From NCBI GenBank assembly GCA_018056275.1, contig JAGPFW010000023.1, positions 1 to 9,701 of the forward strand: a DNA stretch of 9,701 nt, in the 5' to 3' direction. This stretch comes from Patescibacteria group bacterium (GTDB lineage: Bacteria > Patescibacteriota > WWE3 > UBA101185 > UBA10185). The notes under the pieces were generated by a model. That model was not told where the DNA came from. It did no database searches and saw only the letters and a list, made by a program, of their open reading frames with translations. Below, in pieces: positions 1 through 7,105 of this stretch; within the stretch, counting starts at the first letter, position 1, and each line of letters begins with the position of its first letter. The position numbers were made by a program, and so were the translations under genes.

Positions 1-107
1 GCCATAACCAAAGCCATTTCAATAGATTCCAAAACCACTTCCACAGGAATACCGCGCTCCGCGGCCACTTGATTCACTGCTGCATTAAATTCTGTTGTTA
101 CTGCCAT
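1..107 (-). CDS. nusA: Transcription termination/antitermination factor NusA, N-terminal fragment (cut by window edge)
   Basis: Only the first 35 codons are present; the rest lies beyond position 1. The peptide starts MAVTTEFNAAVNQVAAERG and continues through IPVEVVLESIEMAL. This matches the start of the NusA N-terminal domain, which binds the RNA polymerase flap: an initial helix, a basic or acidic ERG/EKG turn, I-P-x-E-V-V-x-E-S-I-E-x-A-L. NusA controls pausing, intrinsic termination and antitermination in the cytoplasm. The ATG at 105-107 has no SD sequence; a TAAAAT box lies exactly 6 nt upstream, suggesting a leaderless mRNA. The gene is divergent from the P-type ATPase, so here nusA begins its own transcription unit instead of following rimP as in many bacteria. 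The identification rests on a short stretch but the motif is characteristic. Confidence 0.8.
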   Translation of the reverse strand, partial: MAVTTEFNAAVNQVAAERGIPVEVVLESIEMALVM

Positions 108-113
108 TTTTTT

Positions 114-119
114 ATTTTA
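114..119 (-). promoter_or_regulatory. -10 box of nusA (leaderless)
   Basis: On the minus strand the sequence reads TAAAAT, then six A residues, then ATG. With a -10 element at -12 to -7, the transcript would start on the A of the start codon. No TG extension is present and no good -35 is seen. The 7-bp palindrome at 141-158 lies just upstream, where an operator or activator site could sit. Confidence 0.45.
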
Positions 120-140
120 AACCTATTCTATATATAAAGA

Positions 141-158
141 AAGTGGGAAAACCCACTT
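141..158. repeat. Perfect 7-bp inverted repeat in the nusA/ATPase divergent region
   Basis: AAGTGGG and CCCACTT flank an AAAA spacer. Both neighbouring genes are transcribed away from it, so it is not a terminator for either. It lies about 34-51 nt upstream of the predicted nusA start and about 80 nt upstream of the ATPase start. An operator shared by the divergent promoters is possible. There is no direct evidence of function. Confidence 0.45.
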
Positions 159-201
159 ATACACAACTTTTAACTTTTCTAACAAGGCTAAATTAGCACA
201 C

Positions 202-229
202 TTGTAGTTGCAGGTCAAACTGCTAAAAT
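202..229 (+). promoter_or_regulatory. Extended -10 promoter of the P-type ATPase gene
   Basis: TGCTAAAAT at 221-229 is an extended -10 element. A weak -35 (TTGTAG, 202-207) lies 16 nt upstream of its hexamer. The hexamer ends 7 nt before the ATG at 237, so transcription should start at about 236-237 and give an mRNA with essentially no 5' leader. No SD sequence precedes the start. Confidence 0.55.
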
Positions 230-236
230 ACCTCTA

Positions 237-2924
237 ATGCCCAATAAATTTTCTGGACTAACAACTCAAAAGGCTACAGAACTTTTGAAAAAATATGGTC
301 CAAATCAAATAGAAGATCGGAATAAAGTTACTCCACTGCAAATCTTGTTCAGGCAAATAAAAAGCAACTTTATGGTGTACATGCTTTTTGTTGCGGCAAT
401 AACTTCCTTTGTTGTAGGAAAGGACATTACGGCATACACAATTTTGGCAGTAATCCTATGCGTAATCGTAGTTGGATTTGTGCAAGAGTATAAAGCCGAA
501 GAGTCTGTTAGCAACTTAAAAAAACTTTTAATGCCCGTAACAATAGTAATTAGAGACGGGCATAAAGTGGAAATCCCTTCGGAAGAAATAGTACCTGGAG
601 ATATTTTAGTACTTGGAAACGGAGAAAAGATACCGGCAGATGCGGTAATAATAGAAAGCAGAGATTTAAGAGTAAACGAAGCAGCCTTGACAGGGGAATC
701 CAAAGAGGTTTCCAAAAAAGAGATTACTTGCGATCCAAATCTGCTAGAAAATCCAAAGAATTGTGAAACTGAAATAAAAGAAGAAAACACCATATTTATG
801 GGAACTTATATTGTTAATGGAAAATGCCTAGCTAAGGTTCTTCATACAGGAATGAACACAAAATTTGGCGAAATTGCTCATCTTATTTCAAACGCGGAGA
901 AAGAGCTACCATTGCAAAAAAAAGTAAATGACATTGCAAAAGTAATGGTTGTGATAGCAATTGTCTTTTCTGTTTTAACAGCCCTTTTAATGGTTATAGA
1001 AGCCCCAAACATAACCAGGGATCTAATTGTAGATGCCTTAATTTTAATGATCGCTATAGCTGTTTCTGCCTTTCCAGAGGGCTTCCCAGTGGTCTTAATA
1101 ACAACGCTTGCCGTTGGAGCAAAAAGAATGTCCAATAAAAATGTAATTGTTAATAGGATGTCTATCATTGAAACTCTTGGAGAAACAACAGTTATTTGTA
1201 GTGATAAGACTGGAACAATCACGCGAGGAGAGATGACAGTAAAATTTATTTTTGCAGATAACTGCCTTTACGAAGTTGAGGGTACGGGATATGTTGCTCA
1301 TGGAAATATTACAAAAGATAAACAACCAATAGATTTAGCAAACTCTAAAGCTATTAAGTTACTTATTGAGTCTGGGGTTATCTGTAATGACGCTCAAATA
1401 GAGAGGACTGGAGATGACCATGAATATAGAGGTCTTGGCACCCCCACTGAAGTTGCCTTACTTGTTCTTGGGGCAAAAGCAGGTATTTACAAAGAAGATT
1501 ATAGTGGAGAAATTGGGGGAGAATACCCTTTTAATTCGGAAAGAAAAATGATGTCTACTCTATATTCTCCCAAAGGCGGGGAGTTTATCGTTTACGCAAA
1601 AGGAGCCCCAGAAGTGCTGATAGAAAAATGCACAAAGGTTCTAAAAGACGGGAGAGAAGTGGACTTTACCCCTAAGCTAAAAACCAACCTAGAAGAAATG
1701 CAACAGGAAATGGCAAGACATGCGTATCGAACCTTAGCAATTGGTTACAAAAAGCTTAATTCTTTTGAGCGAGACTACAAAGAAGAAGAGTTTGTACTTC
1801 TTGGGGTTGTGGCAATGGAGGATTCCCCCCGCCCAGAAGTGGTAGAAGCTATAGCTACAGCAGAGAAGGCTGGGATTAAAGTTAAGATGATCACAGGGGA
1901 TAATAAGGAAACAGCGGCGGCAATAGCAAAACAAATTGGACTACACGGGGATGTACTTGTAGGAAAAGAGATAGACGAGTTGAGTGATGAAGAGCTTTCT
2001 ATTGCTATAAAAAGTGCGCAAGTATTTGCTAGAGTTACCCCCGAGCATAAATTAAGAATAGTTAAACTCTTAAAAACACACGATGAGATAGTAGCCATGA
2101 CTGGAGACGGTGTAAATGACGCTCCCGCGTTAAAAGAAGCACATGTGGGTATTGCTATGGGGAAAACAGGCACAGATGTTTCTAGAGCAACCGCGGATCT
2201 AACCTTAAAAGATGATAATTTTAGCAATATAATTCATGCCGTAGCCGAAGGTCGCACTATTTACAATAACATAAGAAAATTCGTTTCTTACCAACTAGCC
2301 GCAAACATAGCGGAATTACTCATTTTGTTGATAGGCGTTGTTATGGCGCCTCGTCTGGGATGGGGTGTACCTTTACTTTTATCTATTCAAATACTGTTTA
2401 TGAACCTTGTAACCGATAATATTCCCGCCATAACGTTGGGCTTAAATCCTTCCTCAAAGGATATTATGCTAGAACAACCAAGAAAAAATTCTGGAATTTT
2501 GAATAAATCACTATATTGGGCAATCGGTATCTCTGGAGTGGCAATGGCAATATTTACTTTGGGTGCTTACTATCTTGATTTTAATGTTTTTGGTGAATCT
2601 GTGGAATTTGCAAGAACCACAGCCTTGTTGGCCTTGATCATAATGGAAATTGTTGCTGCTTTTGCCTTTAGATCATTTAGAAAATTGGTTTTAACTAGGT
2701 CACCATTTGTAAATATGTCTTTGGTTTGGGCATCCATTATTTCCCTGGGGGCAACATTAGTAATAATGTATGTAAAACCTGCACAGGTAATATTTGGTAC
2801 AGTGGCGGTAGGCCTAACTTCATGGAGTATTGCAATTGGGGTAAGCCTTGCTTTAACTATAATTTTGGATGTTGCAAAGTATTATGCTAACAAAACAACG
2901 GGATATTTGAGAGATACACGGTAA
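237..2924 (+). CDS. P2-type cation-transporting ATPase, probably Ca2+ export (SERCA/PMR1-like)
   Basis: This 895-residue membrane pump has the full P-type ATPase layout. After an N-terminal cation-ATPase domain come TM1-2 (about residues 45-90), the actuator loop with TGES (152-155), TM3-4 with PEG (E281), and the phosphorylation motif DKTGTIT (D323). Next are the nucleotide-binding KGAPE (455-459), TGD (553-555), the hinge TGDGVNDAP (622-630), and six C-terminal helices. Likely ion ligands match SERCA positions: E281 in TM4, N690 and E693 in TM5 (NIAE), N723 and D727 in TM6 (NLVTD), and E804 in TM8. This set favours Ca2+ over Na+/K+ or H+, although Mn2+ cannot be excluded. The usual DKTGTLT has Ile for Leu, a conservative change. 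Length is normal for the family. The gene stands alone, divergent from nusA and convergent with the VIT-like gene 25 nt away. The family is secure; the substrate is inferred. Confidence 0.93.
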   Translation: MPNKFSGLTTQKATELLKKYGPNQIEDRNKVTPLQILFRQIKSNFMVYMLFVAAITSFVVGKDITAYTILAVILCVIVVGFVQEYKAEESVSNLKKLLMPVTIVIRDGHKVEIPSEEIVPGDILVLGNGEKIPADAVIIESRDLRVNEAALTGESKEVSKKEITCDPNLLENPKNCETEIKEENTIFMGTYIVNGKCLAKVLHTGMNTKFGEIAHLISNAEKELPLQKKVNDIAKVMVVIAIVFSVLTALLMVIEAPNITRDLIVDALILMIAIAVSAFPEGFPVVLITTLAVGAKRMSNKNVIVNRMSIIETLGETTVICSDKTGTITRGEMTVKFIFADNCLYEVEGTGYVAHGNITKDKQPIDLANSKAIKLLIESGVICNDAQIERTGDDHEYRGLGTPTEVALLVLGAKAGIYKEDYSGEIGGEYPFNSERKMMSTLYSPKGGEFIVYAKGAPEVLIEKCTKVLKDGREVDFTPKLKTNLEEMQQEMARHAYRTLAIGYKKLNSFERDYKEEEFVLLGVVAMEDSPRPEVVEAIATAEKAGIKVKMITGDNKETAAAIAKQIGLHGDVLVGKEIDELSDEELSIAIKSAQVFARVTPEHKLRIVKLLKTHDEIVAMTGDGVNDAPALKEAHVGIAMGKTGTDVSRATADLTLKDDNFSNIIHAVAEGRTIYNNIRKFVSYQLAANIAELLILLIGVVMAPRLGWGVPLLLSIQILFMNLVTDNIPAITLGLNPSSKDIMLEQPRKNSGILNKSLYWAIGISGVAMAIFTLGAYYLDFNVFGESVEFARTTALLALIIMEIVAAFAFRSFRKLVLTRSPFVNMSLVWASIISLGATLVIMYVKPAQVIFGTVAVGLTSWSIAIGVSLALTIILDVAKYYANKTTGYLRDTR

Positions 2925-2949
2925 ACAAAGTTTATACCTAAAAGCATTA

Positions 2950-3426
2950 TTAAGAAAAAAACCTAGCAATCAATCCACCCGCAAACTGTGTTGCAACAAT
3001 AACCAGAAAGCTCACCAATAAATGCTCAAATATAACCTCTTGAGGCTTTTCTCCCCTTCCTTTGGCTATTATAAAGCTAAAAACTCCAATAACAAGTCCT
3101 GCCCATACAATACTTGCAGTTATTGCTATGTGATAATCTAAAAACAAAAAAGGCAAAACAAATGACAAAGCGAACAGCATTTTAAAGGCAAATGTAGATA
3201 AAGTAGCCTGCCAAAGGTAAAATTTATTTTTGGAGCTTGTAGACTCTTCGGTTATGTGTATCCCTAATGCGTCGGAGAACGCGTCTGCTAAAGCAACGGT
3301 TAAAATTCCTCCAATAACCGCGGTTTTTGATTGAGTGGCAGCATTCAACCCAATAATCATACCCAAAGTAGTAATTACACCAGAAGTAAGTCCAAAACCT
3401 AATCCAACTTTTAAAGGATTTTTCAT
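2950..3426 (-). CDS. Small VIT1/CCC1-like integral membrane protein
   Basis: This 158-residue protein has about five hydrophobic helices (near 8-30, 36-56, 75-97, 99-121 and 133-156), the number in VIT1/CCC1 iron/manganese transporters. The first helix carries GLTSGVITTLGMIIGL, resembling the family pattern G-L-x-D-G-hydrophobic-T-T-L-G-hydrophobic-x-G. The second has ADAFSDALGIHITEES, like the Ala/Gly-rich TM2 that ends in acidic residues. Differences matter: the family aspartate of the first helix is Ser15, and the helical metal-binding domain between TM2 and TM3 is reduced to about 12 residues. Transport of Fe2+ or Mn2+ is therefore uncertain. It starts 3 nt after the HD gene stop, so cotranscription is likely. 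A TATATT box 6 nt before the ATG could also give a separate leaderless transcript. Confidence 0.7.
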   Translation of the reverse strand: MKNPLKVGLGFGLTSGVITTLGMIIGLNAATQSKTAVIGGILTVALADAFSDALGIHITEESTSSKNKFYLWQATLSTFAFKMLFALSFVLPFLFLDYHIAITASIVWAGLVIGVFSFIIAKGRGEKPQEVIFEHLLVSFLVIVATQFAGGLIARFFS

Positions 3427-3429
3427 AGT

Positions 3430-4485
3430 TCAAATATACTCTTTATAATCCACACGCACACTTAGATTGTGCTCTTTATGGGACTCCACATAATCCTTTA
3501 TTATTTTCTCATAAACTGCGGAAATCTCAGTTAGTCTTTTCACTTCGCCAGTCTTTGCTTCCAACAAAACTTTGGGATTTACCACACGCAATTTCTCTGA
3601 AAACACCTTGTGGGGATTTTCAGTATCCTCGTAAACCACCATCCTATTGTTATAATTCCCAAGCCAATCCAAAACCTTTCCATCAGTGGAGTTTTTTAAC
3701 TTGTCTAATAAATAAACATCATCCGAAAACCAATCCTCTTCTAGCAAAACACCCGCCTCTACAGCGTACTTTACCAAATCTCCAAAGTCATTATTAAAAT
3801 AAGCTTCTGCAGGAGAACCATAGTGAAGTAAATTTAACAAATAAAAGTTAAACGAATACAAAAAGGCGGATTCTTCGTTTGCAAAAACAAATTCCGAGTC
3901 ATGAACCACTAATCCCTGCAAAATTTTATTTACTTGTTGCCTAGAAAGAATTTGAAGATGCAATCCATCACGCAAAGCATAATCTAATCTATCTGCACAA
4001 ATATCGGGAAGGGAGTTTTCTAATAAAGGAAAATTGTTCTCGTTGGAAATATATTCTGGATCAAAACCCAATTGCATTATCAGATCATAAAGACCAGAAT
4101 CCTTAAGAAATCGGCGACGTTGAAGCTCATGAAATTCCTCCCCTGTGTAACCCCCTAAAAAGGCATATGTGGAAACATGAGAAAGCGCCGTATGTGAAAC
4201 ATCATGAATAAGCCCCGCTATTTGTTCTTCTATTGAGGCATTAAAGTGTTTTAACAAAAGGTAAACCCCCACCGAATGTTCATATCTGGTAGAGTTACGC
4301 TTTAACTCAAAAAGATATCCATAAGTAGATATCCATATCCTTTTGAGACGCTGTAGCGCGGGATGATTAATGAGCTGATATATGTTTGGGTCGTCAATTT
4401 GCTTGTTTCCCCAAATAATGTCAAATATTGAGGTTTTGGTTGGATTATCAATCTTCTCTTTAATTTTTCCTGTTGGGGTTAGCAT
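3430..4485 (-). CDS. HD-domain phosphohydrolase (SAMHD1/dGTPase-like superfamily)
   Basis: This 351-residue cytoplasmic protein has the metal-binding HD signature: H70 in RYEHSVGV, the H94-D95 doublet in GLIHDVSHTALSHV, and D165 in DICADRLDYALRD. In SAMHD1-like enzymes this Asp-Arg/Lys-x-Asp-Tyr segment supplies the last metal ligand and contacts the substrate phosphates. H98 and H103 are also conserved in the superfamily. Such enzymes hydrolyse dNTPs or other phosphoesters; the actual substrate is not readable from sequence. Length is close to the usual 350-450 residues for stand-alone YdhJ-like members. The ATG has a TGATATACT extended -10 box 6 nt upstream and no SD, implying a leaderless mRNA. 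The VIT-like gene follows after 3 nt. tRNA-Ser lies just upstream on the same strand. Confidence 0.85.
   Translation of the reverse strand: MLTPTGKIKEKIDNPTKTSIFDIIWGNKQIDDPNIYQLINHPALQRLKRIWISTYGYLFELKRNSTRYEHSVGVYLLLKHFNASIEEQIAGLIHDVSHTALSHVSTYAFLGGYTGEEFHELQRRRFLKDSGLYDLIMQLGFDPEYISNENNFPLLENSLPDICADRLDYALRDGLHLQILSRQQVNKILQGLVVHDSEFVFANEESAFLYSFNFYLLNLLHYGSPAEAYFNNDFGDLVKYAVEAGVLLEEDWFSDDVYLLDKLKNSTDGKVLDWLGNYNNRMVVYEDTENPHKVFSEKLRVVNPKVLLEAKTGEVKRLTEISAVYEKIIKDYVESHKEHNLSVRVDYKEYI
3433..3438 (-). promoter_or_regulatory. Possible internal -10 box before the VIT-like gene
   Basis: On the minus strand TATATT is followed by six bases (TGAACT, which contains the TGA stop of the HD gene) and then ATG. 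The spacing equals that of the other start sites here. It could make an internal leaderless transcript. The sequence is AT-rich and no -35 is seen, so chance is possible. Confidence 0.3.
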
Positions 4486-4491
4486 AAAAAA

Positions 4492-4500
4492 AGTATATCA
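4492..4500 (-). promoter_or_regulatory. Extended -10 promoter of the HD-domain gene
   Basis: On the minus strand TGATATACT is followed by six T residues and then the ATG. The predicted transcription start is the A of the start codon. The box lies in the 33 nt between the tRNA-Ser 3' end and the gene. No convincing -35 is present. Confidence 0.5.
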
Positions 4501-4518
4501 GGTTGTTAATTTTGCAAC

Positions 4519-4607
4519 TGGCGGAGGGTGCGGGATTCGAACCCACGGACGGATATTACCCCGTCACGGTTTAGCAAACCGCTGCATTACCACTCTGCCA
4601 ACCCTCC
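4519..4607 (-). tRNA. tRNA-Ser (anticodon GCU), CCA encoded
   Basis: The reverse complement folds as a class II tRNA. The acceptor stem pairs GGAGGGT with ACCCTCC, followed by discriminator G and an encoded CCA. The anticodon stem GCGGT/ACCGT encloses the loop TTGCTAA, giving anticodon GCU (plus-strand positions 4573-4575), which reads AGC/AGU serine codons. A long variable arm (GACGG/CCGTC) is typical of tRNA-Ser, and the T-arm is GTGGG-TTCGAAT-CCCGC. It is not disrupted and carries no intron. Confidence 0.96.
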
Positions 4608-4614
4608 TTGAATG

Positions 4615-4652
4615 ATTATACCTACACCTTCACAGCAATCGTCATTTTAGCA
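4615..4652 (-). promoter_or_regulatory. tRNA-Ser promoter region
   Basis: On the minus strand a consensus TATAAT (4615-4620) lies 7 nt before the mature tRNA 5' end, so the primary transcript may start at or next to the mature end. A weak ATGACG -35-like hexamer (4640-4645) lies 19 nt upstream. Further upstream, TGCTAAAAT (4644-4652) matches the recurrent extended -10 motif of this window and could give a slightly longer precursor. Confidence 0.5.
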
Positions 4653-4710
4653 TGATTTAAAAGATCTAGACCCTATTTGACATGAATTCGCACTTCAGAA
4701 TCACTTTGTA

Positions 4711-4735
4711 AACAAAAAAAGTTTAAACTTCTTAT
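4711..4735 (-). terminator. Weak AT-rich terminator after the YvlD-like gene
   Basis: On the minus strand AAGTTTAAACTT, a 12-bp palindrome with only a TTAA loop, is followed by a run of T residues and GTTT. It lies about 50 nt downstream of the YvlD-like stop. The stem is AT-rich and short, so efficiency is doubtful. Confidence 0.3.
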
Positions 4736-4784
4736 AAAACCAGAATACAAATCTTGGTTCCTTGTACCAAAGGCTCCCGTAGAA

Positions 4785-5132
4785 CTAAAAAATGAGGTCT
4801 ACTAGCTTATTAAGCAAAAAAGACACAATGGAAGTTGCTAAAGCAAAAATTAAGGCGGTTAAAAATGTGGCCACAGAAAAACCAGGCACTAAATATGCAG
4901 CTAAAAGAACAATTACGGCATCCAAAACCCAGGTAAAAAATCCTAATGTCAAAATATTTATAGGTAACGAAAGCAACACCAACATGGGCTTTACCAAAAT
5001 ATTTAATAAGGCAATAACAACCGATGCAAGAAGGGCAATCCAAAAATCAGGGGCAGACACCCCTTCTAAATACTTCGCCACAAGAAAAACAACCAAACCA
5101 TTTGCCAAAAAATGAACTGTTCTTTTTAACAT
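4785..5132 (-). CDS. YvlD-type phage-holin-family membrane protein (PF04020-like)
   Basis: This 115-residue protein has four predicted helices (about 5-22, 29-47, 50-80 and 84-113) and short loops. The motifs ANGLVVFLVAKYLEGV, NILVKPMLVLLSLPINILTLGFF and VPGFSV are characteristic of the YvlD / phage_holin_4_2 family. It shows the family's weak internal duplication: a G-V/F-S segment followed by an aromatic-rich helix near residues 24-45 and again near 84-105. It acts in the cytoplasmic membrane; biochemical function is unknown and a true holin role is not implied. Unlike most genes here it has a clear SD, AAAGGA, 6 nt before the ATG. Nothing on the same strand is closely linked. Confidence 0.85.
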   Translation of the reverse strand: MLKRTVHFLANGLVVFLVAKYLEGVSAPDFWIALLASVVIALLNILVKPMLVLLSLPINILTLGFFTWVLDAVIVLLAAYLVPGFSVATFLTALIFALATSIVSFLLNKLVDLIF

Positions 5133-5138
5133 TCGTTA

Positions 5139-5159
5139 TCCTTTCTTAATCTAATAATA
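5139..5159 (-). promoter_or_regulatory. SD and -10 box of the YvlD-like gene
   Basis: AAAGGA (5139-5144) precedes the ATG by 6 nt and is the only strong SD in the window. TATTAT (5154-5159) would start transcription near 5147, giving a leader of about 15 nt. This gene is thus a leadered contrast to its neighbours. Confidence 0.5.
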
Positions 5160-5258
5160 TTAAATCTTTCTGTGTGTAAATTTAACCATAACATAATATG
5201 CAAATAATGGATATAGGTTTAAGTATGATCACACGCATGTTCTGCGTAACTAAAATAA

Positions 5259-5297
5259 TGCTAAAATTGACATCTCCAATGCTTGAGAACCTATAAT
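5259..5297 (+). promoter_or_regulatory. Orphan promoter-like elements in the 5133-5380 gap
   Basis: Two overlapping signals occur. TGCTAAAAT (5259-5267) is an exact copy of the recurrent extended -10. Consensus TTGACA (5267-5272) and TATAAT (5292-5297) are separated by 19 nt. Neither lies at a start codon of a recognisable gene. Transcripts would be short RNAs, or long leaders running into the GT-C gene at 5381. The rest of the 248-nt gap holds only the flanking promoters and a small inverted repeat ACGCA/TGCGT (5233-5247). Confidence 0.35.
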
Positions 5298-5365
5298 GTC
5301 CTCTGCATTATGAAAAATTAATTTTCAATAATATCAATATTAAATCCAAGCACCTAACCAAAACA

Positions 5366-5374
5366 TGCTATTAT
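5366..5374 (+). promoter_or_regulatory. Extended -10 promoter of the GT-C-like gene
   Basis: TGCTATTAT ends 6 nt before the GTG start at 5381, so the predicted transcription start is the G of GTG. No SD and no recognisable -35 are present. Confidence 0.5.
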
Positions 5375-5380
5375 CCAATA

Positions 5381-7054
5381 GTGAAAGATGCAAAAAATAC
5401 ATGCCAGAGCCATTCAAATACAACAAAAAAACATATTTTATTACTTATCCTGTTATGGCTGTTTTTAATAGCAACGCTCCCTTGGAGGGGATTTTTCCTC
5501 CTAAATGACGATTATGTTTACGAATGGAATGTTAGGCACTTTGTAGAAAGAGGTTTAAAGTTACACACTTACACATCCCCTACCTTGATTTTTCAGCTCA
5601 TACTGGGGGTTATGGTTTATGCCATAAGACAAGACCCTTCCCTTTTGCGCCTTCTTACTTCCATATTTTTTTTGCTAGGCACTATATACATGTACAAACT
5701 TTTGTTGCTAGAAAAAATCACTAATAAAAAAGCACTATTACTCACACTTATTATGTTTTTCAACCCACTTTATTTACATCTAGGATTTACATTTATGTCA
5801 GAGCCTTATTTTTTAACCACAATAATTATGTCCTTATATTTCTTTGCAAGATATTCACAAAAAATGGGCAATGAAAATGTTTACGCTTTTCTGACCATGC
5901 TTTTTTGGACATTCGCATATCTAAGTAGGCAAGTCGCTCTTTTCTTTTTGCCCGCATTTTTTATAACAGAGTTTTTCTTCTTGGATAAAAGAAAATTAAA
6001 GGATTATATAAAATATCTCTTCCCAATAGGAATTTTTTTAGTTTATGAACTCCTTATTCCCAAAACTTTAGTTTATACACAAGGTTCTTTACTTAAAAGT
6101 TTAGAATCCCTAATAATCCCTGTTACATATATTGTTGCAGTAGAGAGATTTTTAAAAACCTTGTTTTATTTTGGGTTTTTTACATTTCCGATTACACTCG
6201 TGTATTTGATGCAAAAACTAAAAGACAAAGACTTCCTCAATAAGCAATTTCTTTTGATTTTTATTGGAACTTTTTGCGTTATGTCAGGGGTGGCAATTTA
6301 TTTTTGGAAAACGCAAACACAACTGATGTTTTATATTCCAAATATTTTAACCTACGCAGGATTTTTACCTGCTTCATTGCACATGGGGATAAAACAAACA
6401 TTCTTTGTTAATTCTCCAGTTAGAGCGCAAGCATTACTAACTTTAATCTCTATGGTCTCTTTTTCATGCCTCGTGTGTATGGGTTTTTCTAAACTTGAAG
6501 GCCAAAAAGTTAGGGTTAAAAATTTTATTAAGCCAGAAAATGCCAATGTAGCAAACATTTTTATTGCCACAGTAATTTCTATGGTTACTTTTTTTCTTTT
6601 TAGAAGTTATTACGACCGATATATCTTAGTTGCCCTGCCTTTACTTTTAATTCTACTTGGAAAATGGATGGAATTTAAAAAAACTGCCAGTTTGCTTGCG
6701 TGGATACTAACTGGAGCCCTTGCCATAAGCTCTTTTGCAATGGAACACGATTATTTAAGCCTAATAAAAACCGTTTGGGAGATACCCGAAAAGTACGGAA
6801 TAGAGAAATTGCAATATTACAGTACATTTGAATTTAATGCCTATCATAGATTAGATGCCTTTGCAGACGCACAAACAATGGAAGAAATAAGCGCCAGGGC
6901 TTGGATGCCTCCAAGAGAAGATTATGAGTTCTATGCTTCTTACACGCCTATTGCCGACTTTTATGTTGAACAGGAAATAAACTATAAAAGCCTAATTAGT
7001 CCAAATTTTAAAGGCAGTTTGTTACTTTTGAAAAAATATCCTTGGTTGGAATAA
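5381..7054 (+). CDS. GT-C-fold glycosyltransferase-like multispanning membrane protein (PMT/ArnT-like)
   Basis: This 557-residue protein has a short charged N-terminus, a first helix (about 19-40) and roughly eleven further hydrophobic segments to residue 455. A soluble tail of about 100 residues follows. The first outer loop carries the acidic pair of GT-C enzymes (D43-D44 in LLNDDYVYEWN), and FMSEPYF (E141) matches the conserved Glu motif of the PMT/ArnT-like superfamily. Such enzymes move a sugar from a polyprenyl-phosphate donor to lipid or protein on the outer face of the membrane. Donor and acceptor cannot be read here. The GTG start is chosen because a TGCTATTAT box lies exactly 6 nt before it and the hydrophobic helix follows at the expected distance; no in-frame ATG near the start competes. 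The gene is monocistronic and convergent with the gene at 7106-7447. Confidence 0.75.
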   Translation: MKDAKNTCQSHSNTTKKHILLLILLWLFLIATLPWRGFFLLNDDYVYEWNVRHFVERGLKLHTYTSPTLIFQLILGVMVYAIRQDPSLLRLLTSIFFLLGTIYMYKLLLLEKITNKKALLLTLIMFFNPLYLHLGFTFMSEPYFLTTIIMSLYFFARYSQKMGNENVYAFLTMLFWTFAYLSRQVALFFLPAFFITEFFFLDKRKLKDYIKYLFPIGIFLVYELLIPKTLVYTQGSLLKSLESLIIPVTYIVAVERFLKTLFYFGFFTFPITLVYLMQKLKDKDFLNKQFLLIFIGTFCVMSGVAIYFWKTQTQLMFYIPNILTYAGFLPASLHMGIKQTFFVNSPVRAQALLTLISMVSFSCLVCMGFSKLEGQKVRVKNFIKPENANVANIFIATVISMVTFFLFRSYYDRYILVALPLLLILLGKWMEFKKTASLLAWILTGALAISSFAMEHDYLSLIKTVWEIPEKYGIEKLQYYSTFEFNAYHRLDAFADAQTMEEISARAWMPPREDYEFYASYTPIADFYVEQEINYKSLISPNFKGSLLLLKKYPWLE

Positions 7055-7105
7055 CAATTTAGTAGCGTGTAAAGAGAAACTCTGAAGAAGAACGGGGGGT
7101 TGAAA

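Noticed and set aside
157..165. TTATACACA, a match to the DnaA-box consensus, near nusA
   Set aside because: A single 9-mer match is expected by chance at this length and composition; no second box, AT-rich unwinding array or dnaA/dnaN gene is nearby, so no origin is called.
305..1325. Minus-strand open frames inside the ATPase gene
   Set aside because: They are shadows of a gene whose every P-type motif is intact on the plus strand.
2925..2949. Possible bidirectional terminator between the convergent ATPase and VIT-like genes
   Set aside because: The 25-nt spacer contains no inverted repeat capable of a stable hairpin.
4792..5115. A 107-codon plus-strand open frame opposite the YvlD-like gene
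   Set aside because: The Lys/Thr-rich translation is the usual antisense shadow of a hydrophobic membrane protein, whereas the minus strand has family motifs and an SD.
5225..5296. A 23-codon ATG frame (starts MITRMFCVTKIM) in the gap before the GT-C gene
   Set aside because: No SD and no -10 at the leaderless position. It contains the promoter-like elements itself and shows no recognisable motif.
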